Positions 27,410-35,634 of a stretch of DNA of 64,000 nt are shown here, in pieces. Position 1 is the stretch's first letter. Every line of letters starts with the position of its first letter. Source of the stretch: Hyphococcus lacteus (GTDB taxonomy: Bacteria > Pseudomonadota > Alphaproteobacteria > Caulobacterales > Parvularculaceae); the NCBI RefSeq assembly GCF_041058985.1, contig NZ_JBEHZE010000002.1:1-64000 (forward strand). Reading direction: 5' to 3'. Below the pieces are notes generated by a model that saw only the letters and a program-made list of their open reading frames with translations, was not told where the DNA came from and made no database searches. Made by a program: the position numbers and the translations under genes.

Positions 27410-28168
27410 GTGGACGACGTCTGCTTTGCGCTTGAAGACGGTGGCGTCTCTCAAGATGGCTGGCCTGTTGCCAATGCAGAGTCAATCGGTCCGTTGTTGG
27501 AGTTGCATCACGCACAACCCTGGCTGATGGGCGACAATCCTTCATGGCTACATTCCAACGCCATGTCGCCGTTGATCAGAGCCATCATCAGTCGGAAAAC
27601 ATATTTCCTCGAAGGCGATCGCCATTTCGGCTTCGCCTCCGCGACTAAATTGGACGACGACGCCAATCTTTTCACGGACTTTACCTACCGAGCGCGGAGA
27701 GCAGCACAGCGGGCTGGCTTTCACCGAAGCGACGCAAACATGCTGACGGCCGCTGCGACGGAACTCCACGGCAATATCCTCGAGCACAGCGAGGCGTCAG
27801 ACTCGGGCTATATCGCATTCGCCGCAACGGAAAACGCTTTCGAGTTTGTCGTCGCGGATCGCGGCATTGGGGTTTTAAGGAGCCTAAGGCAAAATCCCAA
27901 ATTCGCTGCGCTTTCAGATGCCGGTACGGCGCTGGAGCTCGCGCTCACAGAGGGGAATTCAAGGTTTGCCGATGAACCGGATCGCGGCCGCGGATTTCGG
28001 CCAATATTTATCGGATTGGCGAACGTCAGCGATCATGTTCGTTTTCGCTCCGACGACCATGCGCGCGAACTCATCCGCGCGCCCGACGGTGCCATTCCTG
28101 CGCATACGAGTCAGAAGCCAACCGCACCCGGGTTTTTTTCCTTTGTTCGCTGCGTTCCGATTCAATAA
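27410..28168 (+). CDS. GHKL-type ATPase (HATPase), third gene of the cluster
   Basis: The C-terminal half is a Bergerat-fold ATP-binding domain. The N box is ATELHGNILEHSEA (Glu118, Asn122, residues from GTG 27410), the G1 box is ADRGIGV (150-155) and the G2-like loop is RGRGF (192-196). The N-terminal 100 residues are of unknown fold. It resembles stand-alone RsbW/anti-sigma-type or MutL-like ATPases rather than a sensor kinase: there is no membrane span and no phospho-acceptor histidine domain. The GTG has no ribosome site, whereas GAGGTG at 27376-27381 points to an ATC codon at 27386 (reading IEPLSFEF before the GTG). It follows the cysteine-rich gene by 32 nt. Confidence 0.8.
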   Translation: MDDVCFALEDGGVSQDGWPVANAESIGPLLELHHAQPWLMGDNPSWLHSNAMSPLIRAIISRKTYFLEGDRHFGFASATKLDDDANLFTDFTYRARRAAQRAGFHRSDANMLTAAATELHGNILEHSEASDSGYIAFAATENAFEFVVADRGIGVLRSLRQNPKFAALSDAGTALELALTEGNSRFADEPDRGRGFRPIFIGLANVSDHVRFRSDDHARELIRAPDGAIPAHTSQKPTAPGFFSFVRCVPIQ

Positions 28169-28310
28169 TTTCCTATTGCGCAAAAGATCAGGGTGTTGCT
28201 GGGCGAAATTCGAACATCCGCTTCATGCGCGGTCTCGGATTTCGGTAATATTCTCTCATCGGACTAAAGCTAGCGTAGACCGGTTCATTCTGTAATGCGA
28301 AATGAAATCG

Positions 28311-31300
28311 CTAATTGAAGTCTTGCCACATCCGGCCATTGATTTCTGCCTCAATCGCATGCTCAACACGGCGCGAAAGCTGTTCGATGGTCTCGTCTTC
28401 CGGTCTGCCGTCTAAATGATTTTTGATCTCGTCAAAGCGGCGATGCACCTCACGTCGTGCCAATCTTGATCCGCCCGATTGAATATAGGCGGCAAAAGCC
28501 GCCATCTCGGCACTCAGATAGCCGCGACGTATACTGATATTGAGTAGTTCTGCGGCTGGCGGAGGTTTGACTTCCGGCGTATCCCCGTCAGTTGCGCGTT
28601 GCAGCAAATCGGCGACAGAACCAAAAATATGGGCGAGATCAGGAACGACCCGGATCACGAATTTCCGCGCGCTGGTGCTTCGCTTTTTATCCTGCGTTCT
28701 TCCGGGTAAGAGCTTTTGGATCTCTTTAAAAGTCGCACCCGACATCCACGCCAGAAGCGCATCCCGCAAGAGCGGGACCGCGAATACCGCTCGCGCGGCA
28801 TTGTCGTCTAATTTCTTAAACGCGGACCCAAAAAGATATTCTAGCGTGTCTTGACGGATTAATCGAAACATGTTGTCGGGATGGGCCGCGAACCAGCCGA
28901 ACAGCCAGTCACACCAATCCGACAGCTCCGCGTCGTCCCCCGGTCCATCTCCTTCCAGCGCGCCGCGCAAATCGCGAAGAACGCCTTCTGGCAAGCCTAG
29001 TTTGGCGGCAATTTTCCGAAGCATCCCAGCGTCATCACCAGGTTCAGCCGTATCGGCCAGCAGCGCCCGAGCCGAGGCCAAACGCGTTTGCACCCACTCA
29101 GCATCACCAGCCTGACGCTTGCGATAGGCGGCGAAACTTCTTGAAAGGTCCGACCGTCTTTCATCCTCAGCTTCCATCCCTTCCTCAGGAACAAGGCGTG
29201 TGACCACGTAGCGTTCCAGATCACCGGTCTCATCACGGCGGTCGTGAATTCTGTCCATGACCTCCGTGAGTGGATCGTCGAGATCAAGGCACTGATCGGA
29301 CTGCGAGAAAATGGAGCGGAGCTTATTCCACTGATGACCAATTTTATTGGTACCAAGATTGATGCCGGTGACTTTGCTCGGGATCACCACCACCATGCCG
29401 GTGGCGTTTTCGCCTGCCCGCCCCGCGCGCCCGGCCGCATTCAACAAGTCCTCCGCCTTGAGAATACTCCGCCCGCCGGTCTCGGCATTGTATTCACTGT
29501 CGGTGGATAAGATCACAAGCTCGGCAGGCAAATTCATACCCTGCGCCAACGTCGATGTTGCCGCGAGAACACTGACGGCACCGTCACGCCGATAAAGCGA
29601 TTCAGCAACCTGGCGCTCTTCAGGCAGCAGCTGTCCGTGGTGGCACGTTGCTGGAGCGGCAAGGCGGCCATCTCGCATGTCGACGTAAAGTTGATCAGCC
29701 CCGCCCAACTCATCAATCGCGGTCTGCAGCGCAGCATTTTCGGTCTCTGTCAGTTCGACGTCGACCTCGCCCATGAGACCTGCGGCGCGTTCCGCGATCG
29801 ATGCCGCAATAGGGATTGTCGGCGCAAAAACCAAAGTGCGAACGCCAGCTTGAGCCGCCGCCGCCGCGAGCGATCCTGCGAGAACGCCGGCATTGGCGGT
29901 GAAGCCCCAACGTTCGTTGAGCCCGAGCGGAAGCTTGTCGGGATAAAAGGGCAGCAATGCGTAATCAGCGCGCGCCTGAGACGCCCATGTTTGCTTCACG
30001 CTGAAAAAACCGAGCGGCTGTGCAGTCATCCTTCGCGCCACAGCCGCTGACGCTCTCCCCTTCGGCTTTTCCTTATGCGCGGCAACCAGCTTGGCCCTTA
30101 AATCCTTGATCGCGTTAAGATCGTATACGATACACCCGCGTAGCTGCCGCGTCGGCTTCCAAGGGTGGTCGAGCGAAAGTGCAGGACGTGCTGTAAGTTC
30201 ACTGATCCAGCCCGTCAATTCGTCGGTGTTTCGCATCATCGCGGAAAGAAGAACAAAGTCCGCCCCCGGTGCCACACGCGCAAGAGCGAGGATACAAAGC
30301 ATCGCGTCAAGCGCGCGACGACTTCCATCGGTCTTTGGATGGACGAGATGGCACTCGTCGAAAATGACGAGGCCCAAATCTTCAAAAGCTTCCGGGTCCA
30401 CATGAGAAAGCAGCAGACAGGCCTCCGGCGTCAGAACGCGGATGTCCGGCAACTCTTCCGCGCCGTCAGCGCCGAATTCATCTTCTCGCTGACCCCGAAC
30501 GCGCGCTCTCGGAAACGCCTTGCTCAAATCCCGAGCGGTCTGGTCCACCAAAGCATGGGTCGGCGCGAGAAAAACAGCTGTGCGCCCTGCCAGAAGGACA
30601 GCCTGAATTTTGAGCTGGGACACCGTCGACTTACCGGCACCGGTCGGAAATCCGATGACGGATGAGACGCCTGGTTCCAGACAGCCTTTTTCGATCGCGT
30701 CTTGGTGGTTGCGCCAAAGATAAGGACGGCTCGCCGCGATAGTCCGCTTCGCTTTGCGCCATGGTTCTCCAGGCACGTTAGTAGGCGGCGGAATATTGAT
30801 CAATGCTCCTTCAAGCAGCGTGTCGCCAATCGCGATCAACAGCCCGGCAAGTTGATAAGGGCCTGGGAACACCGCGATTGGGCCATGCTTAGTCTCACCC
30901 ATCTTAACAGTTGTGAGCGGCGCTGCGAGGCCTTGTACGTTCCGGAACACCGAGACCGGATTGTGCATGCCTTTTTTGCGGCGGCCTTGCAGCCGAAAGG
31001 CGAGCGCGCGAACCCCTTGGAGAAGCTCAAAGTACAACGCCTCAACGGCGCGTTCAGCCCCTTCAGCGCGAATAAGCCCGTCCGCCGATGGCGGCGCCCG
31101 GTCGGTCAGGCGTCCGACCTGACCTTGCGCGAGCATGATCAGTGCCAAGATCAGTTCAGACTGTAAAGGTACGCCGCGCGGCACTTTCATCTTACGCGCT
31201 ATTTCTGTGGCGTCCGCTGACGCTTCCGCGACCAAAAAAAGCAGCATCGCTGAGAGGTCGGGACTGATCCCGTCGGCTTCGACGAACGCGCGATCTTCAT

Positions 31301-31607
31301 TGACGCGAGCGAGCGCATCGACCTGACGAATCAACTGATATGCCGTAGCGGCCACGAAGGCCGCAGCGGCTTTGTCTTCGCGATCTGGAGCGATCGCCAC
31401 CAGAGCTTCGTTTGTGTGTGCGAGCCGCCGCGCAAATGAATGCGTGTTTCGCAAGGACTCGGGCTCCGCATCGCCGTCGCGCAAGGCGACTCGCGCGGAT
31501 GCGATTTCGGCAAAAGCGCGCGATAAGGTGTCCGGCAATCCTTCGCGATCAAGCTCCGGTAGTTCTGGCGTCAGGCGAATGAGCGAGGCTGTTGAGGGAT
31601 CATACAT
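28311..31607 (-). CDS. Ski2-like SF2 helicase, Hachiman HamB-like
   Basis: A 1098-residue protein. The N-terminal 300 residues are helical with no known motif. The helicase core shows Walker A GFPTGAGKST (about residues 319-328), motif Ia APTHALVDQ, Walker B FDECH (about 416-420), motif III LLSAMM, motif IV-V region VLAATSTLAQGMNLP and motif VI NAAGRAGRAG. The DECH box and the AAGRAGR form fit Ski2-like DNA/RNA helicases such as Hachiman HamB. The ATG at 31607 overlaps the stop of the upstream nuclease gene (ATGTATGA) and has AGGA eight bases before it. With the nuclease it should form a two-gene defence system in which the helicase senses damaged or foreign DNA and unleashes the nuclease. 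Confidence 0.8.
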   Translation of the reverse strand: MYDPSTASLIRLTPELPELDREGLPDTLSRAFAEIASARVALRDGDAEPESLRNTHSFARRLAHTNEALVAIAPDREDKAAAAFVAATAYQLIRQVDALARVNEDRAFVEADGISPDLSAMLLFLVAEASADATEIARKMKVPRGVPLQSELILALIMLAQGQVGRLTDRAPPSADGLIRAEGAERAVEALYFELLQGVRALAFRLQGRRKKGMHNPVSVFRNVQGLAAPLTTVKMGETKHGPIAVFPGPYQLAGLLIAIGDTLLEGALINIPPPTNVPGEPWRKAKRTIAASRPYLWRNHQDAIEKGCLEPGVSSVIGFPTGAGKSTVSQLKIQAVLLAGRTAVFLAPTHALVDQTARDLSKAFPRARVRGQREDEFGADGAEELPDIRVLTPEACLLLSHVDPEAFEDLGLVIFDECHLVHPKTDGSRRALDAMLCILALARVAPGADFVLLSAMMRNTDELTGWISELTARPALSLDHPWKPTRQLRGCIVYDLNAIKDLRAKLVAAHKEKPKGRASAAVARRMTAQPLGFFSVKQTWASQARADYALLPFYPDKLPLGLNERWGFTANAGVLAGSLAAAAAQAGVRTLVFAPTIPIAASIAERAAGLMGEVDVELTETENAALQTAIDELGGADQLYVDMRDGRLAAPATCHHGQLLPEERQVAESLYRRDGAVSVLAATSTLAQGMNLPAELVILSTDSEYNAETGGRSILKAEDLLNAAGRAGRAGENATGMVVVIPSKVTGINLGTNKIGHQWNKLRSIFSQSDQCLDLDDPLTEVMDRIHDRRDETGDLERYVVTRLVPEEGMEAEDERRSDLSRSFAAYRKRQAGDAEWVQTRLASARALLADTAEPGDDAGMLRKIAAKLGLPEGVLRDLRGALEGDGPGDDAELSDWCDWLFGWFAAHPDNMFRLIRQDTLEYLFGSAFKKLDDNAARAVFAVPLLRDALLAWMSGATFKEIQKLLPGRTQDKKRSTSARKFVIRVVPDLAHIFGSVADLLQRATDGDTPEVKPPPAAELLNISIRRGYLSAEMAAFAAYIQSGGSRLARREVHRRFDEIKNHLDGRPEDETIEQLSRRVEHAIEAEINGRMWQDFN

Positions 31608-32439
31608 ACGCACCATCCTGCTCAAAAGCTGCCTCTGCGGCGTCGATTACTGCCACAGCTTTGGCTGCAAGCGCACCAATCCACTCGCGAACGTCCTCAA
31701 GATAGAGAGTTTCGGCCTGACGCCGCTCCACATCTCCATCGACCGTCTCTTCATAGCCCTTGAACAGCCGCTTGCGGCCAGCCGACGTGGCGTGGGTATC
31801 ACCGACCGTCACAGCAACCCGATAGGCCCGAACATCCTCCCACAAAATATCAGCTACCACCGCGTCAGGATCGTCTTCAGCCGATGTCGCCAGCAGCGAG
31901 GTCACGCCTGCGATAAGCTCATGGTCCCGGACGCCGGTCTCGAAATCTTCGAACTCCGGCCAGACCTGTGAGTATACTTTCTGACGGGGATGCTCCGTCG
32001 CTTTTTCTTCGCAGATCACGACGTGCGCGACGTCATCGTCATCAAACCGGATCAGGAGACCATCGAGCCCCTTGTCGGCCTTGCGGATTTGAGGCGCCCG
32101 TATCAGCGCGTTCTCTTCCTGAGTGTTCAATGCAATCCATGAGATCGCCTGAAACACCCAGCCATCGCGATGGTAAGGATCGTCGTCCTCGTCTTTGAGC
32201 GTCAGCAACGCTCTGGCGCCAGCAAATCCGCCTTTCGGAAAACCCGTCGGTGCGGCGTTGAGTTTCTTGAGAACCTTTCCGACCACGCGCGATTGGCCGA
32301 TCGCGATACGCGCGATCATCTCAGCGAGCGTGTCTTCATCATCGACGCTCCAAGTGGCACCGTGCCAGTCATTACCTGACGAAATGGGCGTGAATGAAAG
32401 CGGCATCTTTCCCAACTTTTTCGCATGTTTTTCAGCCAT
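31600..32439 (-). CDS. PD-(D/E)xK-like nuclease partner of the helicase, Hachiman HamA-like
   Basis: A 279-residue soluble protein from ATG 32439. Residues about 90-175 have a restriction-nuclease layout: helix FQAISWIALNTQEEN, then KGLDGLLIRF (Asp126), a beta strand VAHVVIC and EEKATEHPR (Glu144 or Glu145, Lys146), giving D-x18-E-x-K spacing. A conserved-looking helix with PEFEDFETGVRDHELIAG follows. This order, and its position directly before a DECH-box Ski2-like helicase, match HamA (DUF1837) of the Hachiman system. I cannot verify DUF1837 membership by eye. The start is uncertain: ATG 32439 has a poor ribosome site, and ATG 32406 (MPLSFTPI) after GGGAAAG is an alternative. Confidence 0.7.
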   Translation of the reverse strand: MAEKHAKKLGKMPLSFTPISSGNDWHGATWSVDDEDTLAEMIARIAIGQSRVVGKVLKKLNAAPTGFPKGGFAGARALLTLKDEDDDPYHRDGWVFQAISWIALNTQEENALIRAPQIRKADKGLDGLLIRFDDDDVAHVVICEEKATEHPRQKVYSQVWPEFEDFETGVRDHELIAGVTSLLATSAEDDPDAVVADILWEDVRAYRVAVTVGDTHATSAGRKRLFKGYEETVDGDVERRQAETLYLEDVREWIGALAAKAVAVIDAAEAAFEQDGAYV

Positions 32440-32758
32440 GCAATTTAAGGAACTCAGACTCAACTATGGCTGTATTTGGAAAGAAGTGCCAACTAGCGCT
32501 AAAATTCAGAATGTCCGCTTTTGCGCGCGTTGCTGACCTTTTTTGAGATCGAAAACAAGTCCCTTTGAATCGGTGCCATAGAAATTCACAATCGTTAGCG
32601 TTCGAACCCACCCCCAACGCGGCCGCTATTCCCGAACAATTCACTGGACTTCCTCCTTATAAAGAGCGTTGCTGTGGCTATCGCGAATGCCTTGTTTCGC
32701 CCCTGCCCGACCGTCTCCGACGCCGGGCTTGTCGCGGTGCAACAACGAGGAGGCAATC
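32440..32758. other. Divergent promoter region between nuclease and DUF3489 genes
   Basis: About 320 nt separate the minus-strand nuclease from the plus-strand recombinase module and must hold both promoters. A strong AGGAGG site at 32748-32753 belongs to the DUF3489 gene. I see no clear operator, repeat or small gene. Confidence 0.4.
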
Positions 32759-33019
32759 ATGGGCCAACATGGAAAAACTACGGCTAAGCACCGGACTAAA
32801 AACAACGCACCTGAAAAATCGAAGAAGGATCGAATTCTAGCGCAGCTACGGCGTAAAAGCGGGGCAAGCCTTGAGGATTTAGCCGCGGTCTCTGGGTGGC
32901 AAGACCATTCTATTCGCGGGTTTTTATCCGGGACCGTGAAGAAGAAACTCGGCTATACGCTGGTGGCGGAAAAGCCAAATAAGGGCCCTCAGCGCTATTA
33001 CATCCGAGATGCTAAATGA
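32759..33019 (+). CDS. DUF3489 protein of the recombinase module
   Basis: An 86-residue basic protein with an excellent ribosome site (AGGAGG five bases before ATG 32759). After a lysine-rich start (GKTTAKHRTKNNAPEKSKK) it has a winged-helix-like body: RILAQLRRKSGASLEDLAAV, then GWQDHSIRGFLSGTVKKKL and a final LVAEKPNKGPQRYYI hairpin. These are the marks of DUF3489. The gene overlaps the DUF2924 gene by four bases. In Alphaproteobacteria this pair regularly precedes a large serine recombinase, so a DNA-binding accessory or regulatory role in recombination is likely, though not shown. Confidence 0.88.
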   Translation: MGQHGKTTAKHRTKNNAPEKSKKDRILAQLRRKSGASLEDLAAVSGWQDHSIRGFLSGTVKKKLGYTLVAEKPNKGPQRYYIRDAK

Positions 33020-33486
33020 CCCGGTATGGTGATACCGCCGCGTTGGAACAGGCACTCTCCAGCCTTGATGATCTTTCATTTGGGGACCTGAAGCAGCTCT
33101 ATCACAAGCACCACAAACGCACGCCGCCTAAACGCATCGGCCGCACGCTTTTAATCCTCGCCATCGCCTATGAGATGCAGCGTAAATTCCATCGCGTACG
33201 TGTTGATCGTCTGCACAAGCGCGTTATGGCACAGAGTTCAAGTAGCAAAGGGCGTCAGGGTCCTTCCAAAGTAAAGATTGCCCCTCGCCAATCCCTGCGG
33301 CCGGGCGGGCGGCTGGTCCGCGAATGGCGCGGCAAGCAATATGAGGTCTATGTCGCGGGTGATGGCTGCTATTTAGACGGTAAGCGCTTTCGATCACTGT
33401 CGGCGGCTGCGGAAGCCATTACCGGTGTCAAACGCAATGGCCCAGCGTTCTTTGGGCTGCGTTCCGCGAGAGTGGTGGCGCAATGA
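33016..33486 (+). CDS. DUF2924 protein of the recombinase module
   Basis: A 156-residue basic protein. The N-terminal half has LSFGDLKQLYHKHHKRTPPKR and LLILAIAYEMQRKFH. The C-terminal half carries the family signature PGGRLVREWRGKQYEVYV, then GDGCYLDGKRFRSLSAAAE and ITGVKRNGPAFFGL. The C-terminal part is a small mixed fold also found in other DNA-related proteins. It starts at ATG 33016 within the upstream stop and ends within the recombinase start, so the three are translated as a unit. Confidence 0.9.
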   Translation: MTRYGDTAALEQALSSLDDLSFGDLKQLYHKHHKRTPPKRIGRTLLILAIAYEMQRKFHRVRVDRLHKRVMAQSSSSKGRQGPSKVKIAPRQSLRPGGRLVREWRGKQYEVYVAGDGCYLDGKRFRSLSAAAEAITGVKRNGPAFFGLRSARVVAQ

Positions 33487-35123
33487 AACGCTGCGCCATC
33501 TATACCCGTAAATCGACGGAGGAAGGGCTTGATCAAGCCTTTAACTCTCTCGATGCCCAGCGGGAGGCCTGCGAGGCCTATATCGCGTCCCAGCGACATG
33601 AGGGCTGGAAACTGGTCAAGACCCGTTTTGATGATGGGGGCCTCTCCGGCGGTAATATGGACCGTCCTGCACTCAAGGCGCTGCTGGCAGAGATTGATGC
33701 TGGGCGCATTGATCTCATCGTCGTCTACAAGGTGGACCGCCTCACCCGATCGCTTGCCGACTTCGCTAAACTGGTGGAACGCTTTGATGCACAAGAGGTC
33801 TCCTTCGTCTCTGTAACCCAGCAGTTCAATACGTCGTCCTCCATGGGTCGGTTAACGCTCAATGTCCTCTTATCCTTTGCCCAGTTCGAACGGGAGGTCA
33901 CGGCCGAACGCATCAAGGACAAGATTGCAGCCTCTCGCCGCAAAGGCCTGTGGACCGGCGGCAACCCACCCCTCGGCTATGACAATATCGATAAGAAGCT
34001 TGTGGTGAATGAGGCCGAAGCCAAAACCGTCAGAAGGTTATTTGAGCTTTATCTTGAGACTGTTTGTGTCCGCAGCGTTCTGAAGATTGCAAGGGATGAA
34101 GGTCTGCAATCCAAACAACGATCCCATGGTGGCGGAAAACCAATCACGCGCGGGCCGCTTTATCATATCCTGGCCAATCCAATCTACGTTGGCCTTGTGC
34201 GATGTGGAAGCGAGTTGCATGAAGGTGCACATGACGCGATTGTCGACAAAGCCCTTTGGGACAACGTGCAATCGAAGCGTCGCGCTGCAAGTCAACGCAA
34301 AGGCATTAAAACCAGATCGAGTAATCCCTTATCTGGTAAGCTCTTTGCTGATGGTCATCGGTTGACACCGAGCCACGCCTCCAAAGGCGGCAAGCGCTAC
34401 CGATACTATGTGAGCCATGCGTTCGAAAAAGGAACGGCTGCAGCAACAGCGCGCTGGCGGATTAATGCTGAAACACTTGACGCGACCATCGTCAAGGTAA
34501 TGGCTGAAGGAATGGCATCACCAGATATCATGCAATCGTTGTTGCCGAAGGGCGCGAGCGCCTCGGATCTACAAGGGGCGCGCCATGCAATTGATCAGAT
34601 GCACGCTGAACAATTGGGGCAATCATCACAATCAATATTGTTGCGATGGGTTACGCGTATCAAACGTGTAGACCTTTACGAAACTGGAATGGAAATCATT
34701 TTATATGCTAGCGCGCTTTTTGGAAAAGACGTCCAGCTTCCCCTGCTCGAGACTTGCGTCATTAAATCACAAACACACATTGGCAAGCGCGGCACCGGCC
34801 TTCGACTGGTGCTCGGAAAAACTGAAACCCATCCGGTGCCCAATGAAACCATCGCAGGACTATTGAAGACCGCCTTCCTCTGGCGCGACCGATGGTTCAA
34901 CAATCCGGATACAGCACTCAAAGATATCGCGAAAGAAGCCAACACCGACATAAGCGATGTGAGCAAACAAATGCGCCTCGCCTTCTTAGCGCCAGATATA
35001 GTCAGAGCATTATTAGACGGAACGACCTCCGATGATTGGACGCCAGAGCGACTTCGCCGCCTTGCGGATTTGCCTCTCACTTGGTCGGAGCAGCGTCGCC
35101 TATTCGGACTGGCACAAAACTAA
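33483..35123 (+). CDS. Large serine recombinase
   Basis: A 546-residue site-specific recombinase. The N-terminal resolvase domain starts CAIYTRKSTEEG with the nucleophile at Ser11, and has FDDGGLSGGNMDRPAL, VYKVDRLTRSLADF and LSFAQFEREVTAERIKDK. A recombinase domain (GNPPLGYDN, then TVRRLFELYLE and LANPIYVGLV) follows, then a zinc-ribbon-like region without the usual cysteines and a C-terminal domain of about 200 residues. The length and domain order fit integrases of genomic islands and phages. It is intact and is the probable integrase/excisionase of the island that abuts cas1. Confidence 0.92.
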   Translation: MKRCAIYTRKSTEEGLDQAFNSLDAQREACEAYIASQRHEGWKLVKTRFDDGGLSGGNMDRPALKALLAEIDAGRIDLIVVYKVDRLTRSLADFAKLVERFDAQEVSFVSVTQQFNTSSSMGRLTLNVLLSFAQFEREVTAERIKDKIAASRRKGLWTGGNPPLGYDNIDKKLVVNEAEAKTVRRLFELYLETVCVRSVLKIARDEGLQSKQRSHGGGKPITRGPLYHILANPIYVGLVRCGSELHEGAHDAIVDKALWDNVQSKRRAASQRKGIKTRSSNPLSGKLFADGHRLTPSHASKGGKRYRYYVSHAFEKGTAAATARWRINAETLDATIVKVMAEGMASPDIMQSLLPKGASASDLQGARHAIDQMHAEQLGQSSQSILLRWVTRIKRVDLYETGMEIILYASALFGKDVQLPLLETCVIKSQTHIGKRGTGLRLVLGKTETHPVPNETIAGLLKTAFLWRDRWFNNPDTALKDIAKEANTDISDVSKQMRLAFLAPDIVRALLDGTTSDDWTPERLRRLADLPLTWSEQRRLFGLAQN

Positions 35124-35366
35124 TCAAACCAAAATCTGTGACGTAATAAGGGAAAACGCGTAGGCGTTCGGCATCATTGCCTATTCCACAGCCGATCATC
35201 GTGCCCGTTCAGTTGGTGGCCAAAATAGGCGCACGGAGATTTTTGCGAACATTGCGCTCTCTCACCCACTTTGGAGACAACAGAGACGTTCTAATCGCCC
35301 GAAATCCCGCCACACTGCGGGCCTTTTGGCGCAATACACCTTATAGACGAAAACTAGTGGACTGAA

Positions 35367-35451
35367 TGGTGGAGGGGGTTGGATTCGAACCAACGTACGC
35401 TAAGCGGCCAGATTTACAGTCTGGTGGATTTAACCACTCTCCCACCCCTCC
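35367..35451 (-). tRNA. tRNA-Tyr (GTA)
   Basis: The minus strand folds into a class II tRNA of 85 nt: acceptor stem GGAGGGG (5' end at 35451) pairs with CCCCTCC, the discriminator A is followed by an encoded CCA, the anticodon GTA lies at 35415-35417 in CTGTAAA, a long variable arm follows, and GGTTCGAATCC forms the T arm. The 243 nt between the recombinase stop and this gene hold nothing I recognise. Confidence 0.96.
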
Positions 35452-35634
35452 ACGGGACGGCATCAACCACCAAAGATGGCTAATCCCGGATTGGCAAAAT
35501 CGACGCGGTATCCGCTTGATCCCGCCGGGAGAACGGGGTCTATAGCGGCGCTGGCCGCGCTTCGCAACCGTTTGATTGCGCTTCATAAGTGATTTCCTGT
35601 TCACAGGGGCTTTCGAACCGGCTAGGCCGTGGAT

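Larger units (their letters stand above)
25860..35123. mobile_element. Putative serine-recombinase genomic island carrying defence-type genes
   Basis: The block from the cas1 break to the end of the large serine recombinase holds eight genes: a three-gene plus-strand cluster, a helicase-nuclease pair on the minus strand, and the DUF3489-DUF2924-recombinase trio on the plus strand. No housekeeping gene lies in it, it abuts a truncated gene on the left, and core genes (tRNA-Tyr, rlmB) resume 244 nt past its right end. Base composition is somewhat more GC-rich than the adjacent cco operon. Direct repeats or attachment cores were not found by eye, so the exact ends are uncertain. Confidence 0.65.

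Noticed and set aside
35367..35451. tRNA-Tyr as integration site of the island
   Set aside because: The recombinase is of the serine type, which does not usually target tRNA genes; the tRNA 3' end does not face the island as an attachment duplicate, and no repeat of it was found near the cas1 break.
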